Source: Deinococcus sp. AB2017081 | GTDB taxonomy: Bacteria > Deinococcota > Deinococci > Deinococcales > Deinococcaceae | Length of the DNA: 64,000 bases | Direction: 5' to 3' | Assembly: GCF_034440735.1 (NCBI RefSeq) | Contig: NZ_CP140098.1 | Location: forward strand, 3,577,501 to 3,641,500 | Shown: positions 8,721-17,604 of the stretch, one piece after another | How positions within the stretch are numbered: position 1 is the stretch's first letter | Layout: each line of letters starts with the position of its first letter | The notes under the pieces: generated by a model | The model's input: the letters and a program-made list of their open reading frames with translations, nothing else | What the model was told of the DNA's origin: nothing | Database searches by the model: none | Made by a program: the position numbers and the translations under genes

Positions 8721-10169
8721 TCAGATCCCCATGCTGATGTACTTCGTCTCCAGGTACTCGTCCAGGCCCCAGTGCCCGCCCTCGCGGCCCACGCCGCTGT
8801 TCTTCATGCCGCCGAAGGGCATCTGCGGCGCGGCGGCGCTGGGGCCGCCGTCGTTGATGCCGACGATGCCGTACTCCAGCGCTTCCGCCACGCGGAAGGC
8901 GCGCGACAGGTTGGTGGTGTACGCGTAGGCGGCGAGGCCGTACTCGCTGGCGTTCGCCAGGGCGAGGCCCTCCTCCTCGGTGTCGAACACGACGACCGGG
9001 GCGACGGGGCCGAAGGTCTCCTCGCGCAGGATCAGGGAGTCCGGGTGGACGTCCGTGAGCACGGTGGGGTGGAAGTACAGGCCCTCCCTGTGCGTGCCGC
9101 CCACCGTGGCGGTCGCGCCGCGGGCGATGGCGTCCTCGACCTGCGCCCGCACCTTGTCCAGGCCCGCCTGCTCGACGACCGGGCCGACGCCCGTGCCGTC
9201 CTGCAGCGGATCGCCGAGCACGAGGTCGCCCGTGAGGCGCGTGAGGATCGCGGTGAACTCGGCGGCCACCTCGCGCTGCACGTACACGCGGTTGGTGCTG
9301 ATGCACGTCTGCCCGGCGTTGCGGAACTTGCTCGCCATGACCTCCCGCGCGGCCTTCTCCAGGTCGGCGTCCGCGAAGATCAGGAAAGGGGCGTGCCCGC
9401 CGAGTTCCAGCGACACGCGCTTGATGGTCTTCGCGGCCTGCCCGTACAGCAGGCGGCCCACGGCGGTGCTGCCGGTGAAGGTCAGCTTGCGGACGCGCTC
9501 GTCCTCCATGAACGGCGCGCTGAACGCGGGCGCGTCGTTGGTGGGGAGCACCTGCAGGGTGTTCGCGGGGCCGCCGGCCTCCAGCCACAGTTCCGCGAGG
9601 TATAGGGCCGTCATGGGGCTCTGCTCGGCGGGCTTGAGGATCATGACGCAGCCGGCCGCGAGCGCGGGCGCGGCCTTGCGCGTGATCATGCCCGCCGGGA
9701 AGTTCCACGGCGTGACGGCGTACACGATCCCGACGGGCTCGCTGCTGGTGAAGCCGCGCTTGTGGTCGAAGCGGCTGGGCACGCGTTCTCCGCCGATGCG
9801 GCTGGCCTCCTCGGCGCACCACTCGATGAAGCTGGCGGCGTAGTGCACCTCGCCGCGCGTCTCGGTGATCGGCTTGCCCATCTCCAGGGTCATGAGGCGC
9901 GCGAGCTGCTCCTTGTGCTCGAACATCAGGTCGTGCCACTTCCGCAGGATCTGGCCGCGCTTGTACGGGTTGACCTTCCGCCAGTCCTTCAGGGCGACCT
10001 CGGCGGCGTCGATGGCGCGGCGGGCATCGTCGGCGGTGCAGTCGGCGACCGAACCGATGGGTTCCAGCGTGCCGGGGTGGATGACCTCGAAGGTCTTCGG
10101 GGTGGCGTGCCAGCCGCCGTCGAAGTAGGCCTTGGAGCGGGTCACGGGATCGTTCAGCAGGGTGGTCAT
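8721..10169 (-). CDS. NAD(P)-dependent succinate-semialdehyde dehydrogenase
   Basis: A 482-residue aldehyde dehydrogenase. Family motifs are TPWNFPAGMITRKAAPALAA near residue 155, FTGSTAVGRLL near 230, catalytic Glu in LELGGHAPF near 256 and nucleophilic Cys in NAGQTCIST near 290. GabD-type enzymes oxidise succinate semialdehyde to succinate, and two GABA-type aminotransferases lie upstream on the same strand, so this role fits. With eutBC nearby it could also oxidise acetaldehyde from ethanolamine, so substrate is inferred. GGAGG precedes the ATG. It is the last gene of the minus-strand catabolic block. Confidence 0.88.
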   Translation of the reverse strand: MTTLLNDPVTRSKAYFDGGWHATPKTFEVIHPGTLEPIGSVADCTADDARRAIDAAEVALKDWRKVNPYKRGQILRKWHDLMFEHKEQLARLMTLEMGKPITETRGEVHYAASFIEWCAEEASRIGGERVPSRFDHKRGFTSSEPVGIVYAVTPWNFPAGMITRKAAPALAAGCVMILKPAEQSPMTALYLAELWLEAGGPANTLQVLPTNDAPAFSAPFMEDERVRKLTFTGSTAVGRLLYGQAAKTIKRVSLELGGHAPFLIFADADLEKAAREVMASKFRNAGQTCISTNRVYVQREVAAEFTAILTRLTGDLVLGDPLQDGTGVGPVVEQAGLDKVRAQVEDAIARGATATVGGTHREGLYFHPTVLTDVHPDSLILREETFGPVAPVVVFDTEEEGLALANASEYGLAAYAYTTNLSRAFRVAEALEYGIVGINDGGPSAAAPQMPFGGMKNSGVGREGGHWGLDEYLETKYISMGI

Positions 10170-10200
10170 GGAAGCCTCCGGGGGCGGGAAAGGAGTCGGA

Positions 10201-11736
10201 TCAGGGGGTTCGGGCGGGGTCGGCGCTCAGGTCGGCCACGAGGCCGGCGCGCACCGGGATGTCCGGCCACGACTGGGGGGCAGTGTCGAAGAGGTCGCCC
10301 TCCACGATGGTGAGGTCGGCGCGTTGTCCGGGTTCCAGCGTGCCGCGGTCGTTCTCGTCGCCGTGCGCGACCGCGCCGCCGCGCGTGTAGGCCCCGAGGG
10401 CCTGGTCGAGCGTGACCGCCTGTCCCGGCACGTACGGTTCGGCCACGGCGGCCGCCAGTCCGGACAGGGGCCGCAGTTCCCGCACGACCGGCCCGTCGCT
10501 GGAAAAGGCCACGTCCAGCCCGGCGTCAAACATGGCCCGCAGCGGGAACACCTGCCCGGCCAGCTCGTCCGGCACGTAGCGGTCGTAGTTGGCGCGCAGC
10601 TCGTGCAGGAACACCGGCTGCGGCACCGCGATCACGTCGAGTTCCCGCGCGAGCCGCAGGTGCTCGGCGTCCGGCAGGCCGAAGTGCTCGATGCGGTGGC
10701 GGGGCCCGCCGGGGTGCTCGCGGGCCAGCCGCGCGTACACGCCGAGCAGCTGTGTCAGGGCCACGTCCCCGATGGCGTGCGCGCCGATGCGGAAGCCCGC
10801 CACGTGCGCCTCGCGGGCCAGCTCGTACAGCTCGGCGGTGTCGAAGCGCAGCACGCCGCGCGTGCCCGTGTCCCTGAACGGCACGCTGACCGCGGCGGTC
10901 GCGCCGCTCAGGCCGCCGTCCGTGAAGAACTTGACCGAGTCGCAGCGCAGCGTGGGCGAGACGTGCTTCTCCGGCAGGGGGTACGTGGCCGCGCCGCCGT
11001 CCGGCCGGCGGATGTACAGGAGATTGACGCGCATGGGCAGGCGGCCCGCCGCGTCCAGCGCGCGGTACGCGGCGTACAGGGGCGGATCGACCGCCGGGTC
11101 GGTCGCGGCGGTGAAGCCCAGCGCCCGGAGGTACTCCAGCCCCGCCAGGATCCACGCCTCGAACTGCGCCTGGGTGGGCTCGGGCATCGCGCCGTACACG
11201 AGGCCATAAGCAGTCTCGGTGAGGATGCCGCTGTCGTAATCGATCTCGCCGCCGGCCGGGGCGGGCGTGTCCGCGTGGATGCCGGCCCGCTCCAGTGCGG
11301 GCGTGTTCACCGCGTGGATGTGCGCGCAGGTGCGCGTGAGCAGCACCGGCCGCCCCGGCGCGAGCCGGTCGAGCAGTTCCCGCGTGGGCGACCCGCCCAG
11401 CCGCGCCTCGTTCCACCCGCGCCCCCACAGCCACGCGCCTTCCGGAAGCTGCGCGTGCCGCTCAGCCACCCTCGCCGCGAGGTCGTCCAGCGACGTCGCC
11501 TCACGCAGGTCGAGCAGCGTCGTGCGGAGCTGCCCGACCTTCCACACGTGCACGTGTGCGTCCGTGAAGCCCGGGAAGGCGTGTGCCCCACCCAGATCGA
11601 CGCGGGCCGCGCCGCGGGCGTCCAGTTCATCCAGCGCGCCCGAGGCCACCACGCGCCCGTCACGCACGAGCAGGGCCTCCACCGTCCGGGCGTCCGCCCA
11701 CGGGTGGATCGGGCCGCCGTGGTACAGCGTGCTCAC
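10201..11736 (-). CDS. YtcJ-like amidohydrolase
   Basis: A 511-residue amidohydrolase of the YtcJ type (amidohydrolase 3 fold). A metal-binding HxH sits in AFPGFTDAHVHVW near residue 62, and later conserved pieces are RIGAHAIGDVALTQLL near 315, HRIEHFGLPD near 345 and FSSDGPV near 415. Members hydrolyse amide or ester bonds in varied small molecules and this one's substrate is unknown. Its place next to aminotransferases and a dehydrogenase suggests it could release an amine or amino acid, but that is inference. Its ATG overlaps the stop of the upstream acetyltransferase gene (ATGA). Confidence 0.88.
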   Translation of the reverse strand: MSTLYHGGPIHPWADARTVEALLVRDGRVVASGALDELDARGAARVDLGGAHAFPGFTDAHVHVWKVGQLRTTLLDLREATSLDDLAARVAERHAQLPEGAWLWGRGWNEARLGGSPTRELLDRLAPGRPVLLTRTCAHIHAVNTPALERAGIHADTPAPAGGEIDYDSGILTETAYGLVYGAMPEPTQAQFEAWILAGLEYLRALGFTAATDPAVDPPLYAAYRALDAAGRLPMRVNLLYIRRPDGGAATYPLPEKHVSPTLRCDSVKFFTDGGLSGATAAVSVPFRDTGTRGVLRFDTAELYELAREAHVAGFRIGAHAIGDVALTQLLGVYARLAREHPGGPRHRIEHFGLPDAEHLRLARELDVIAVPQPVFLHELRANYDRYVPDELAGQVFPLRAMFDAGLDVAFSSDGPVVRELRPLSGLAAAVAEPYVPGQAVTLDQALGAYTRGGAVAHGDENDRGTLEPGQRADLTIVEGDLFDTAPQSWPDIPVRAGLVADLSADPARTP

Positions 11737-12416
11737 GGCCGGAATTCCTTATTGCGCCACACGATGCACACCCCGTAGTTCCCGCAGGACTCGTCCTCCA
11801 GGTAGTCCGGGATGATGCCCCACACGCCGTACCCGCGCCTGAGCTGCACGCTGAGCACCGGGTCGGCCCGCTCGCCCCGGACGACCTCCATGACGTACTG
11901 CTCGATGCTCAGCACATCGGCCACCGCGCCGTAGCCCTTGGGCATGGCCCCGGCGATGTGACCGCGCAGGTTCAGGCGGCGGATCAGGTCGTGCCGCGCG
12001 CCGTACAGCAGCGTGGCGAGGCCCTGCCCCCGGCACTTCGGGTGCACGCCGATGTCCGCGCCGTACAGCCACTCGCCGTGCGGGTCGTGCGTGGTGAACA
12101 GGTTGTCCCCGGTTTCCTCCAGGTACGGGTGCGCGTAGTGCGCGAAATCCACGTTCATGCGCAGGTCGCTGCTGGAGGCCACGAGTTCACCTGTATGGGC
12201 GTCCAGCACGGCCAGCTGCCCCTCCGGGAAGTGCGCTTGGTGCGACCGGAAGTGCCGCTCCGTGGCGATCTCGTCCTCGGAGAGGTCGGGGAAGCACGCG
12301 CGCTGCACGGCCTCCAGGGCGGGGGCATCGTCCGCACGGGCCTGTACGACCACGTAGCGGCCGTCGGCACGGGCGGCGAGCACGTCCCGGCCCAGGAAGC
12401 TGCGTGCTCCTGTCAC
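11733..12416 (-). CDS. GNAT-family N-acetyltransferase
   Basis: A 227-residue GNAT protein. The acetyl-CoA loop is in DIGVHPKCRGQGLATLLYGARHDL (RGQGLA near residue 130), preceded by a beta strand that displays LAVLDAHTGELVA. The C-terminal part (SIEQYVMEVVRGERADPVLS) resembles a subgroup encoded beside class III aminotransferases. The substrate is probably an amine or amino acid in the same pathway, though this is inferred from position only. The GTG at 12416 overlaps the stop of the aminotransferase gene (GTGA), so co-translation is likely. Confidence 0.85.
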   Translation of the reverse strand: MTGARSFLGRDVLAARADGRYVVVQARADDAPALEAVQRACFPDLSEDEIATERHFRSHQAHFPEGQLAVLDAHTGELVASSSDLRMNVDFAHYAHPYLEETGDNLFTTHDPHGEWLYGADIGVHPKCRGQGLATLLYGARHDLIRRLNLRGHIAGAMPKGYGAVADVLSIEQYVMEVVRGERADPVLSVQLRRGYGVWGIIPDYLEDESCGNYGVCIVWRNKEFRP

Positions 12417-13774
12417 GCGGTCACGGCCTCCTTCTCGCGCAGCGCCGCGTATGCCTCGCGCACGGCGTCGGCGACCTCGGTCAGCGCCTCGCGCAGCATG
12501 TCCTCGGGGATGTCCAGCGCAGGCAAAAAGCGGATGCAGTTGCTGTACAGGCCCGCGCGGATGAGCAGCACGCCGCGCTTCACGGCCAGCGGCACGGCGT
12601 TGGCGATCACGTCCATCCACGGTTCCTTCGTGTGCGTGTCCTTCACGAACTCCACGACCATCATCGCGCCGATCCCGCGGATGTCCCCGATGGGCAGTTC
12701 GCCGCGCAGGGGCTCCCACACCTCGCGCACCACGCGCTCCACCGTCTTGGCATGGTCCATGAAGCCCGGTTCGTGCAGCACGTCCAGCACGGCCAGGGCC
12801 GCCGCGCACGCCAGGGGACTGCCGCCGTAGGTGCTGCCCACGCCGCCCAGGTGCGGGGCGTCCATGATCTCCGCGCGGCCCGTCACGGCGCTCACCGGCA
12901 CGCCCGCGCCCAGGCTCTTGGCCGTGATGACCAGATCCGGGATCACGCCCGAGTGCTCGATGGCGTACATCTTCCCGGTGCGGCCGCTGCCGCTCTGGAT
13001 CTCGTCGGCGATCATCACCGCGCCCGTCCGGTCGCAGATCTCGCGGATCTTGCGCAGGAACTTCGCCGGCGTGGGAATAAAGCCGCCCTCACCCATGACG
13101 GGCTCGATCACGATGCACGCCAGGGCGGAGCCGTCGATCTGCGCCACCAGGGCGTTCTCGAGGTTCCAGCAGCACCAGTCGATCCAGCCTTCCGCGTCCA
13201 TGCCGGCCGGCGGACGGTACGGGTTCGGGAACGGCAGGCGATACACCTCGCTCGCGAACGGCCCGAAGCCCTTCTTGAACAGCCCGTACTTGCTGGTCAT
13301 GGACATGGTCAGGTTCGTGCGCCCGTGGTACGCGCCCTCGAACACGATGATCCCGGCGCGGCCCGTGTACGCCCGCGCGATCTTGACCGCGTTCTCCACG
13401 GCCTCCGCCCCGCCGTTCGCCAGCAGCGTCTTCTTCGGGAAGTCGCCCGGCGTCAGCGCGTTCAGGCGCTCGGCCAGCGCCGGGTACCCCTCGAAGTTCA
13501 CGACCAGCGCGCCCGGATGCACCGCCTGCGCCACCTGCTCGTGCAGGGCCTGCACGACCCGCGGGTGGTTGTGCCCCACGGCCATCATGCCGATCCCGCA
13601 CGCCAGGTCGATGAAGGTGTTGCCGTCCACGTCGGTCACGAGCGACCCCTGCGCGGACGCCACCGCCACGGCGTTCGCCTGCCCGAGTCCCCTGGACACG
13701 GCGTCGGCGCGGCGTTTCTGGAGGGCAACGGACTGCGGGCCGGGAATGGGCGTGTTCAGCTTGATGTACGGCAT
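12413..13774 (-). CDS. Class III aminotransferase, GABA/omega type
   Basis: A 453-residue PLP enzyme of the class III family. Motifs are IDLACGIGMMAVGHNHPRVV near residue 58, LLANGGAEAVENAVKIAR near 110 (phosphate cup), MIADEIQSGSGRTG near 250 (PLP-ring Asp) and the Schiff-base Lys in LVITAKSLGAG near 280. Such enzymes move the amino group from GABA or another omega-amine to 2-oxoglutarate. AAGGAG lies 5-6 nt before the ATG. A second, divergent paralog lies just upstream, so the two may act on different substrates. Confidence 0.9.
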   Translation of the reverse strand: MPYIKLNTPIPGPQSVALQKRRADAVSRGLGQANAVAVASAQGSLVTDVDGNTFIDLACGIGMMAVGHNHPRVVQALHEQVAQAVHPGALVVNFEGYPALAERLNALTPGDFPKKTLLANGGAEAVENAVKIARAYTGRAGIIVFEGAYHGRTNLTMSMTSKYGLFKKGFGPFASEVYRLPFPNPYRPPAGMDAEGWIDWCCWNLENALVAQIDGSALACIVIEPVMGEGGFIPTPAKFLRKIREICDRTGAVMIADEIQSGSGRTGKMYAIEHSGVIPDLVITAKSLGAGVPVSAVTGRAEIMDAPHLGGVGSTYGGSPLACAAALAVLDVLHEPGFMDHAKTVERVVREVWEPLRGELPIGDIRGIGAMMVVEFVKDTHTKEPWMDVIANAVPLAVKRGVLLIRAGLYSNCIRFLPALDIPEDMLREALTEVADAVREAYAALREKEAVTA

Positions 13775-13821
13775 GGGGACTCCTTGGGTGGATGAGTTGG
13801 AGGAGGGGGACGCTTCGGTTT

Positions 13822-13939
13822 AACCCCTCAGTCGGCTTCGCCGCCAGCTCCCCTCAAGGGGAGCCAAAGAGCACATCGTTGCCTTCCCTTGAGGTGCCTC
13901 GCAGCGGCGGACTCGCAGAGCTGCGCAGCAGAGGGGTCT
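13822..13939. repeat. Dispersed palindromic repeat, copy in the aminotransferase spacer
   Basis: A 118-bp element bounded by ACCCCTC and GAGGGGT. Inside, AGCTCCCCTCAAGGGGAGCC forms a hairpin, and the right half contains GTTGCCTTCCCTTGAGGTGC and a variable arm. It fills most of the 172 bp between the two aminotransferase genes. Other copies are at 8300-8362, 30559-30657 and 36307-36396. Confidence 0.8.
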
Positions 13940-13946
13940 ACGCGAC

Positions 13947-15242
13947 TCAGCCGCCCGCTGCCGCGCGCACCGCGCCCGTGAACTTCTCCAGGCCCTCGCT
14001 GAGTTCGTCGTCGGTGACGGTGAGGGGCACGAGGACGCGGATGACGTTGGCGTACATGCCGGCCTTGAGGAGCAGCAGGCCGCGCGTGCGGGCTTCCTCG
14101 ACGACGCGGGTGGCCAGGTCGGGGTCGGGCTCGCGGCTCACGCGGTCTTTGACGAATTCCAGGGCGATCATGGGGCCCTGGCCGCGCACGTCGCCCACGG
14201 CACCGATGTCGCCCTGGAGGGCCGTGAAGGCGTCGTGCAGGCGGGTGCCGACGTGCCGGGCATGTTCCAGCAGCGTGCCGTCCTCGAACAGGTCGAGCAC
14301 CGCGAGGCCCGCCGCGCACGCCAGGGGGTTCCCGGCATACGTGCCGCCGAGCCCGCCGGTCAGCGGGGCGTCCATGATGTCGGCGCGGCCGGTGACGCCG
14401 CTGATGGGCAGGCCCCCGCCGATGCTCTTGGCGAAGGTCAGCAGGTCCGGCTGCACCCCGCTCGCCTCGATGGCCCAGAAGTCGCCGGTGCGGCCCACGC
14501 CGCTCTGGATCTCGTCGGCGATGAACACGATGCCGTGCTCGTCGCAGATCTGGCGCAGGGCTTTCAGGAACTCCACCGGGGCGGGCAGGAAGCCGCCCTC
14601 GCCCAGGACGGGTTCGAGGATGATCGCGGCCACCCTGGACGCGTCCACGGTCGTGCGGAACAGTTCGCGCAGGCCCTCCAGCGCGGCCTGCACGGTGGTG
14701 CCGCGGTACTCGTACGGGAACGGCGCGTGGTACACGTCCGGCGCGAAGGGGCCGAAGTTCTGCGCGTAGTACGCCTTCTTGCCGGTCAGGGTCATGCCCA
14801 TCAGGGTGCGGCCGTGGAAGGAGTGCGTGAACGAGATCACGGCGGGGCGGTTCGTGAACGCGCGGGCGATCTTGATGGCATTCTCGGTGGCCTCCGCGCC
14901 GGTGCTGAGGAACAGCGTCTTGGCCTTGCCGGGGGCGGGGAAGCGGGCGTTCAGGCGCTGCGCGAGGCGCAGGTACGGCTCGTAGGCCGTGACCTGGAAA
15001 CACGTGTGGCTGAAGTTCGTGAGCTGCGCGTGCACGGCCGCCACGACCGCCGGGTGGTTGTGCCCGACGTTCAGCACGCCGATCCCGCCGACCCAGTCGT
15101 GGTACTCGCGGCCCTCGACGTCCCACAGTTTCACGCCCTCGGCGCGGGCGGCCACGATGGGATGCGCGAGACTGATGCCGCGCGGGATCTCCGATTGCCG
15201 CAGGGCCAGGAGGTCGTCGGTGCGGGTGGTGGTGATGGTCAT
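13947..15242 (-). CDS. gabT: 4-aminobutyrate aminotransferase
   Basis: A 431-residue class III aminotransferase close in pattern to GabT. It converts GABA plus 2-oxoglutarate to succinate semialdehyde and glutamate. Motifs are DWVGGIGVLNVGHNHPAVV near residue 50, FLSTGAEATENAIKIAR near 103, IFITDEIQS-type VFIADEIQSGVGRTG near 238 and the PLP Lys in LLTFAKSIGGGLP near 270. AAGGAGG precedes the ATG. The repeat element separates it from the paralog downstream. Together with the aldehyde dehydrogenase at 8721-10169 it forms a complete GABA shunt to succinate. Confidence 0.88.
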   Translation of the reverse strand: MTITTTRTDDLLALRQSEIPRGISLAHPIVAARAEGVKLWDVEGREYHDWVGGIGVLNVGHNHPAVVAAVHAQLTNFSHTCFQVTAYEPYLRLAQRLNARFPAPGKAKTLFLSTGAEATENAIKIARAFTNRPAVISFTHSFHGRTLMGMTLTGKKAYYAQNFGPFAPDVYHAPFPYEYRGTTVQAALEGLRELFRTTVDASRVAAIILEPVLGEGGFLPAPVEFLKALRQICDEHGIVFIADEIQSGVGRTGDFWAIEASGVQPDLLTFAKSIGGGLPISGVTGRADIMDAPLTGGLGGTYAGNPLACAAGLAVLDLFEDGTLLEHARHVGTRLHDAFTALQGDIGAVGDVRGQGPMIALEFVKDRVSREPDPDLATRVVEEARTRGLLLLKAGMYANVIRVLVPLTVTDDELSEGLEKFTGAVRAAAGG

Positions 15243-15370
15243 GCTGCCTCCTTGGGCCCCAGTGAGCGGTGCTCCGGTGATGTGACCGGGTCAGCGTATC
15301 CGCCCCGTCCGCAGACGACCCCGGAGGCCATCTACAGTGAACTGCGCTGTCTGTCAGAGATCATCGCCAA

Positions 15371-16141
15371 TCACCGCAGGGCATGAGGCGCGAAGTGCCG
15401 GGGCACCTCGCCGCTCTCGTCCTTGAGGGACACGCCGCTGAGCTGCCGGCGCAGGGCACTGACGATCAGCCAGTGCAGCCGCCACGCGGCCGTACGGGTG
15501 TCCAGCCCGGCCGGGCGGATGTTCGACACGCAGTTGCGGGCCGAGTCCGGGGTCAGCGGCTGCGGACCAAAGGTCAGGTACGCGCCCAGGCTGTCGGGGC
15601 TGCTCAGGCCGGGCCGCTCGCCGATCAGGACAAGCACCAGCCGTGCCCCCAGGGCGAGCGCCACCCCGTCCCCGAGAGCCACGCGGGCCTGCACGGCCAG
15701 CACGACGGGCGCGAGCGTGAAGCCGTCCTGACGCAGCGCCGGCAGCAGCGCCCCGAGCACGCCCGGCACCTGCGCCAGCGCCCCCGCCGACAGGCCGTCC
15801 GCGACGACCACGGCGATGTCGGGCGGTGGCCCGGCCCGGTGGCCCGACAGCAGCGCGGCCGACTCCGGGTGCAGGGTGCGCCCGAAATCCGGCCGCCGCA
15901 GGTAGATGGCCCGGTCTGAAGCGCGGCTGCGCACCTCCAGCACGGTCTCGCCCAGCCCTTCGAGCACGGCCCGCAGCCCCGCGATATCCGCCGCGTCGTG
16001 GACGGCGTCCTGTGCTGCCGCGTGCGCCTGCGTGAACTTCAGGAGTTCGCGGGTGGGCAGCGACGTGCCGGCGCGGCCCTGCGCCACCCGCGCCTCCGTG
16101 AAGTCCTTCAGGATCGCCCAGGGGTCGTCGGCGGGGGTCAC
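15371..16141 (-). CDS. eutC: Ethanolamine ammonia-lyase small subunit
   Basis: A 256-residue light chain of the coenzyme-B12-dependent lyase that splits ethanolamine to acetaldehyde and ammonia. The C-terminal signature SARNCVSNIRPAGLDTRTAA is intact, and upstream pieces such as RPDFGRTLHPES and VLVLIGERPGLSSPDSLGAY fit the family. The GTG at 16141 overlaps the eutB stop (GTGA), giving coupled 1:1 synthesis. The gene ends 128 bp before gabT. No eutA reactivase or microcompartment shell gene is nearby. Confidence 0.95.
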   Translation of the reverse strand: MTPADDPWAILKDFTEARVAQGRAGTSLPTRELLKFTQAHAAAQDAVHDAADIAGLRAVLEGLGETVLEVRSRASDRAIYLRRPDFGRTLHPESAALLSGHRAGPPPDIAVVVADGLSAGALAQVPGVLGALLPALRQDGFTLAPVVLAVQARVALGDGVALALGARLVLVLIGERPGLSSPDSLGAYLTFGPQPLTPDSARNCVSNIRPAGLDTRTAAWRLHWLIVSALRRQLSGVSLKDESGEVPRHFAPHALR

Positions 16142-17520
16142 GCTCTCTCCAACCCGGCCATCAGGGCCTGTACGCGCCGGGTGTCCGGGTTCGCCAGCAC
16201 CCCGGCGCGGGTCAGGCCCACCGACTCCAGCCACGCGGCGAATTCCGGCGCGGGTGGGCGGTTAAAGAGGCGGCGCACGTACCACGCGTCGTGGAAGGAG
16301 GTGCTCTGGTAGTTCAGCATGATGTCGTCCGCGCCGGGCACCCCCATGATGAAGGTCACGCCCGCCGCGCCCAGCATGGTCAGCAGGACGTCCATGTCGT
16401 CGCCATCGGCCTCGGCATGGTTGGTGTAGCAGATGTCGCAGCCCATCGGGAGGCCCAGCAGTTTGCCGCAGAAGTGATCCTCCAGCCCCGCCCGGATGAT
16501 CTGCCGCCCGCCCAGCAGGTACTCCGGGCCGATGAACCCGACCACCGTGTTCACCAGCAGGGGCCGGAACCGCCGCGCCACCGCGTAGGCACGGGCTTCC
16601 AGCGTGCCCTGGTCGACCCCGTGGTGGGCTCCGGCCGACAGCGCACTCCCCTGCCCCGTCTCGAAGTACATGACGTCGTGGCCCACCGTGCCGCGTCCCA
16701 GTTCCAGCGCCGCCGCGTGCGCCCCCTCCAGCAGCGCCAGATCGATGCCAAAGCCCGCGTTCGCCGCCTGCGTGCCCGCCACGCTCTGGAACACCAGATC
16801 GACGGGAGCACCGCGCTGTATGGCCTCCAGGGTGTTCGTCACGTGCGTCAGCACGCAGGTCTGCGTGGGCACGCCTGTCCGCTGCCGGAACTCGTCCAGC
16901 AGATGCAGCAGCGTGACGGTGCTGTCCACGCTGTCCAGCGCGGGATTGATGCCGATCACGGCGTCCCCGGCTCCGTAGCTCAGGCCATCCAGCGTGCTGG
17001 CCAGGATGCCGCGGGGGTCGTCGGTGGGGTGGTTGGGCTGCAGCCGCGTGCTGAAGGTGCCACGCCCCCCGATGGTGTTGCGGAAACGGGTGACCACCTC
17101 GATCTTCGACGCCACCAGCACCAGATCCTGACTCCGCATCAGCTTGGCGACCGCCGCGACCATCTCGGGCGTCAGGCCGGGGGCCAGGGCCGCCAGGCTC
17201 TCCCCCGTCGCACCGTCACCCAGCAGCCAGTCTCGGAATTCACCCACACTGAGATGCGCGACCGGCGCGAAGGCCGCCGCGTCGTGCGTGTCCACGATCA
17301 GGCGCGTGACCTCGTCGTGCTCGTAGGGAATCAGGAGATCGTCCAGGAACACGCGCAGCGGCAGGTCGGCCAGCACGGCGCGGGCCGCCTCGCGCTCGGT
17401 GGCAGAGGTGGCGGCCACACCGGCGAGTTCATCACCGGACTTCTGCGGACTGGCGCGGCCCAGTACCGCCTTCAGGTCAGGAAACGAGACGTGCGTGTGC
17501 CCCAGCGTGATGTGGTACAT
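16138..17520 (-). CDS. eutB: Ethanolamine ammonia-lyase large subunit
   Basis: A 460-residue heavy chain, the catalytic TIM barrel of ethanolamine ammonia-lyase; it works with EutC and adenosylcobalamin. Conserved stretches are IGINPALDSVDS near residue 185, QSVAGTQAANAGFGIDLALL near 245, YFETGQGSALSAGAHHGVDQ near 280 and GCDICYTNHAEADGDDMDV near 360. Length is normal. CAGGAG precedes the ATG by 6-7 nt. The PucR-type regulator gene ends 84 bp upstream on the same strand and is the obvious candidate controller. Confidence 0.96.
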   Translation of the reverse strand: MYHITLGHTHVSFPDLKAVLGRASPQKSGDELAGVAATSATEREAARAVLADLPLRVFLDDLLIPYEHDEVTRLIVDTHDAAAFAPVAHLSVGEFRDWLLGDGATGESLAALAPGLTPEMVAAVAKLMRSQDLVLVASKIEVVTRFRNTIGGRGTFSTRLQPNHPTDDPRGILASTLDGLSYGAGDAVIGINPALDSVDSTVTLLHLLDEFRQRTGVPTQTCVLTHVTNTLEAIQRGAPVDLVFQSVAGTQAANAGFGIDLALLEGAHAAALELGRGTVGHDVMYFETGQGSALSAGAHHGVDQGTLEARAYAVARRFRPLLVNTVVGFIGPEYLLGGRQIIRAGLEDHFCGKLLGLPMGCDICYTNHAEADGDDMDVLLTMLGAAGVTFIMGVPGADDIMLNYQSTSFHDAWYVRRLFNRPPAPEFAAWLESVGLTRAGVLANPDTRRVQALMAGLERA

Positions 17521-17604
17521 GGCAGCTCCTGGGAAAATGGGGGGCGGAGAAGACAGGAGGGAGACGGGAGGGCCCGCTCGTGATCCACCGGCCGGGCGAA
17601 ACCC

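Noticed and set aside
8137..8928. Plus-strand open frame across the spacer after rpmH
   Set aside because: Composition resembles translated repeat and the end is antisense to the aldehyde dehydrogenase. No start signal.
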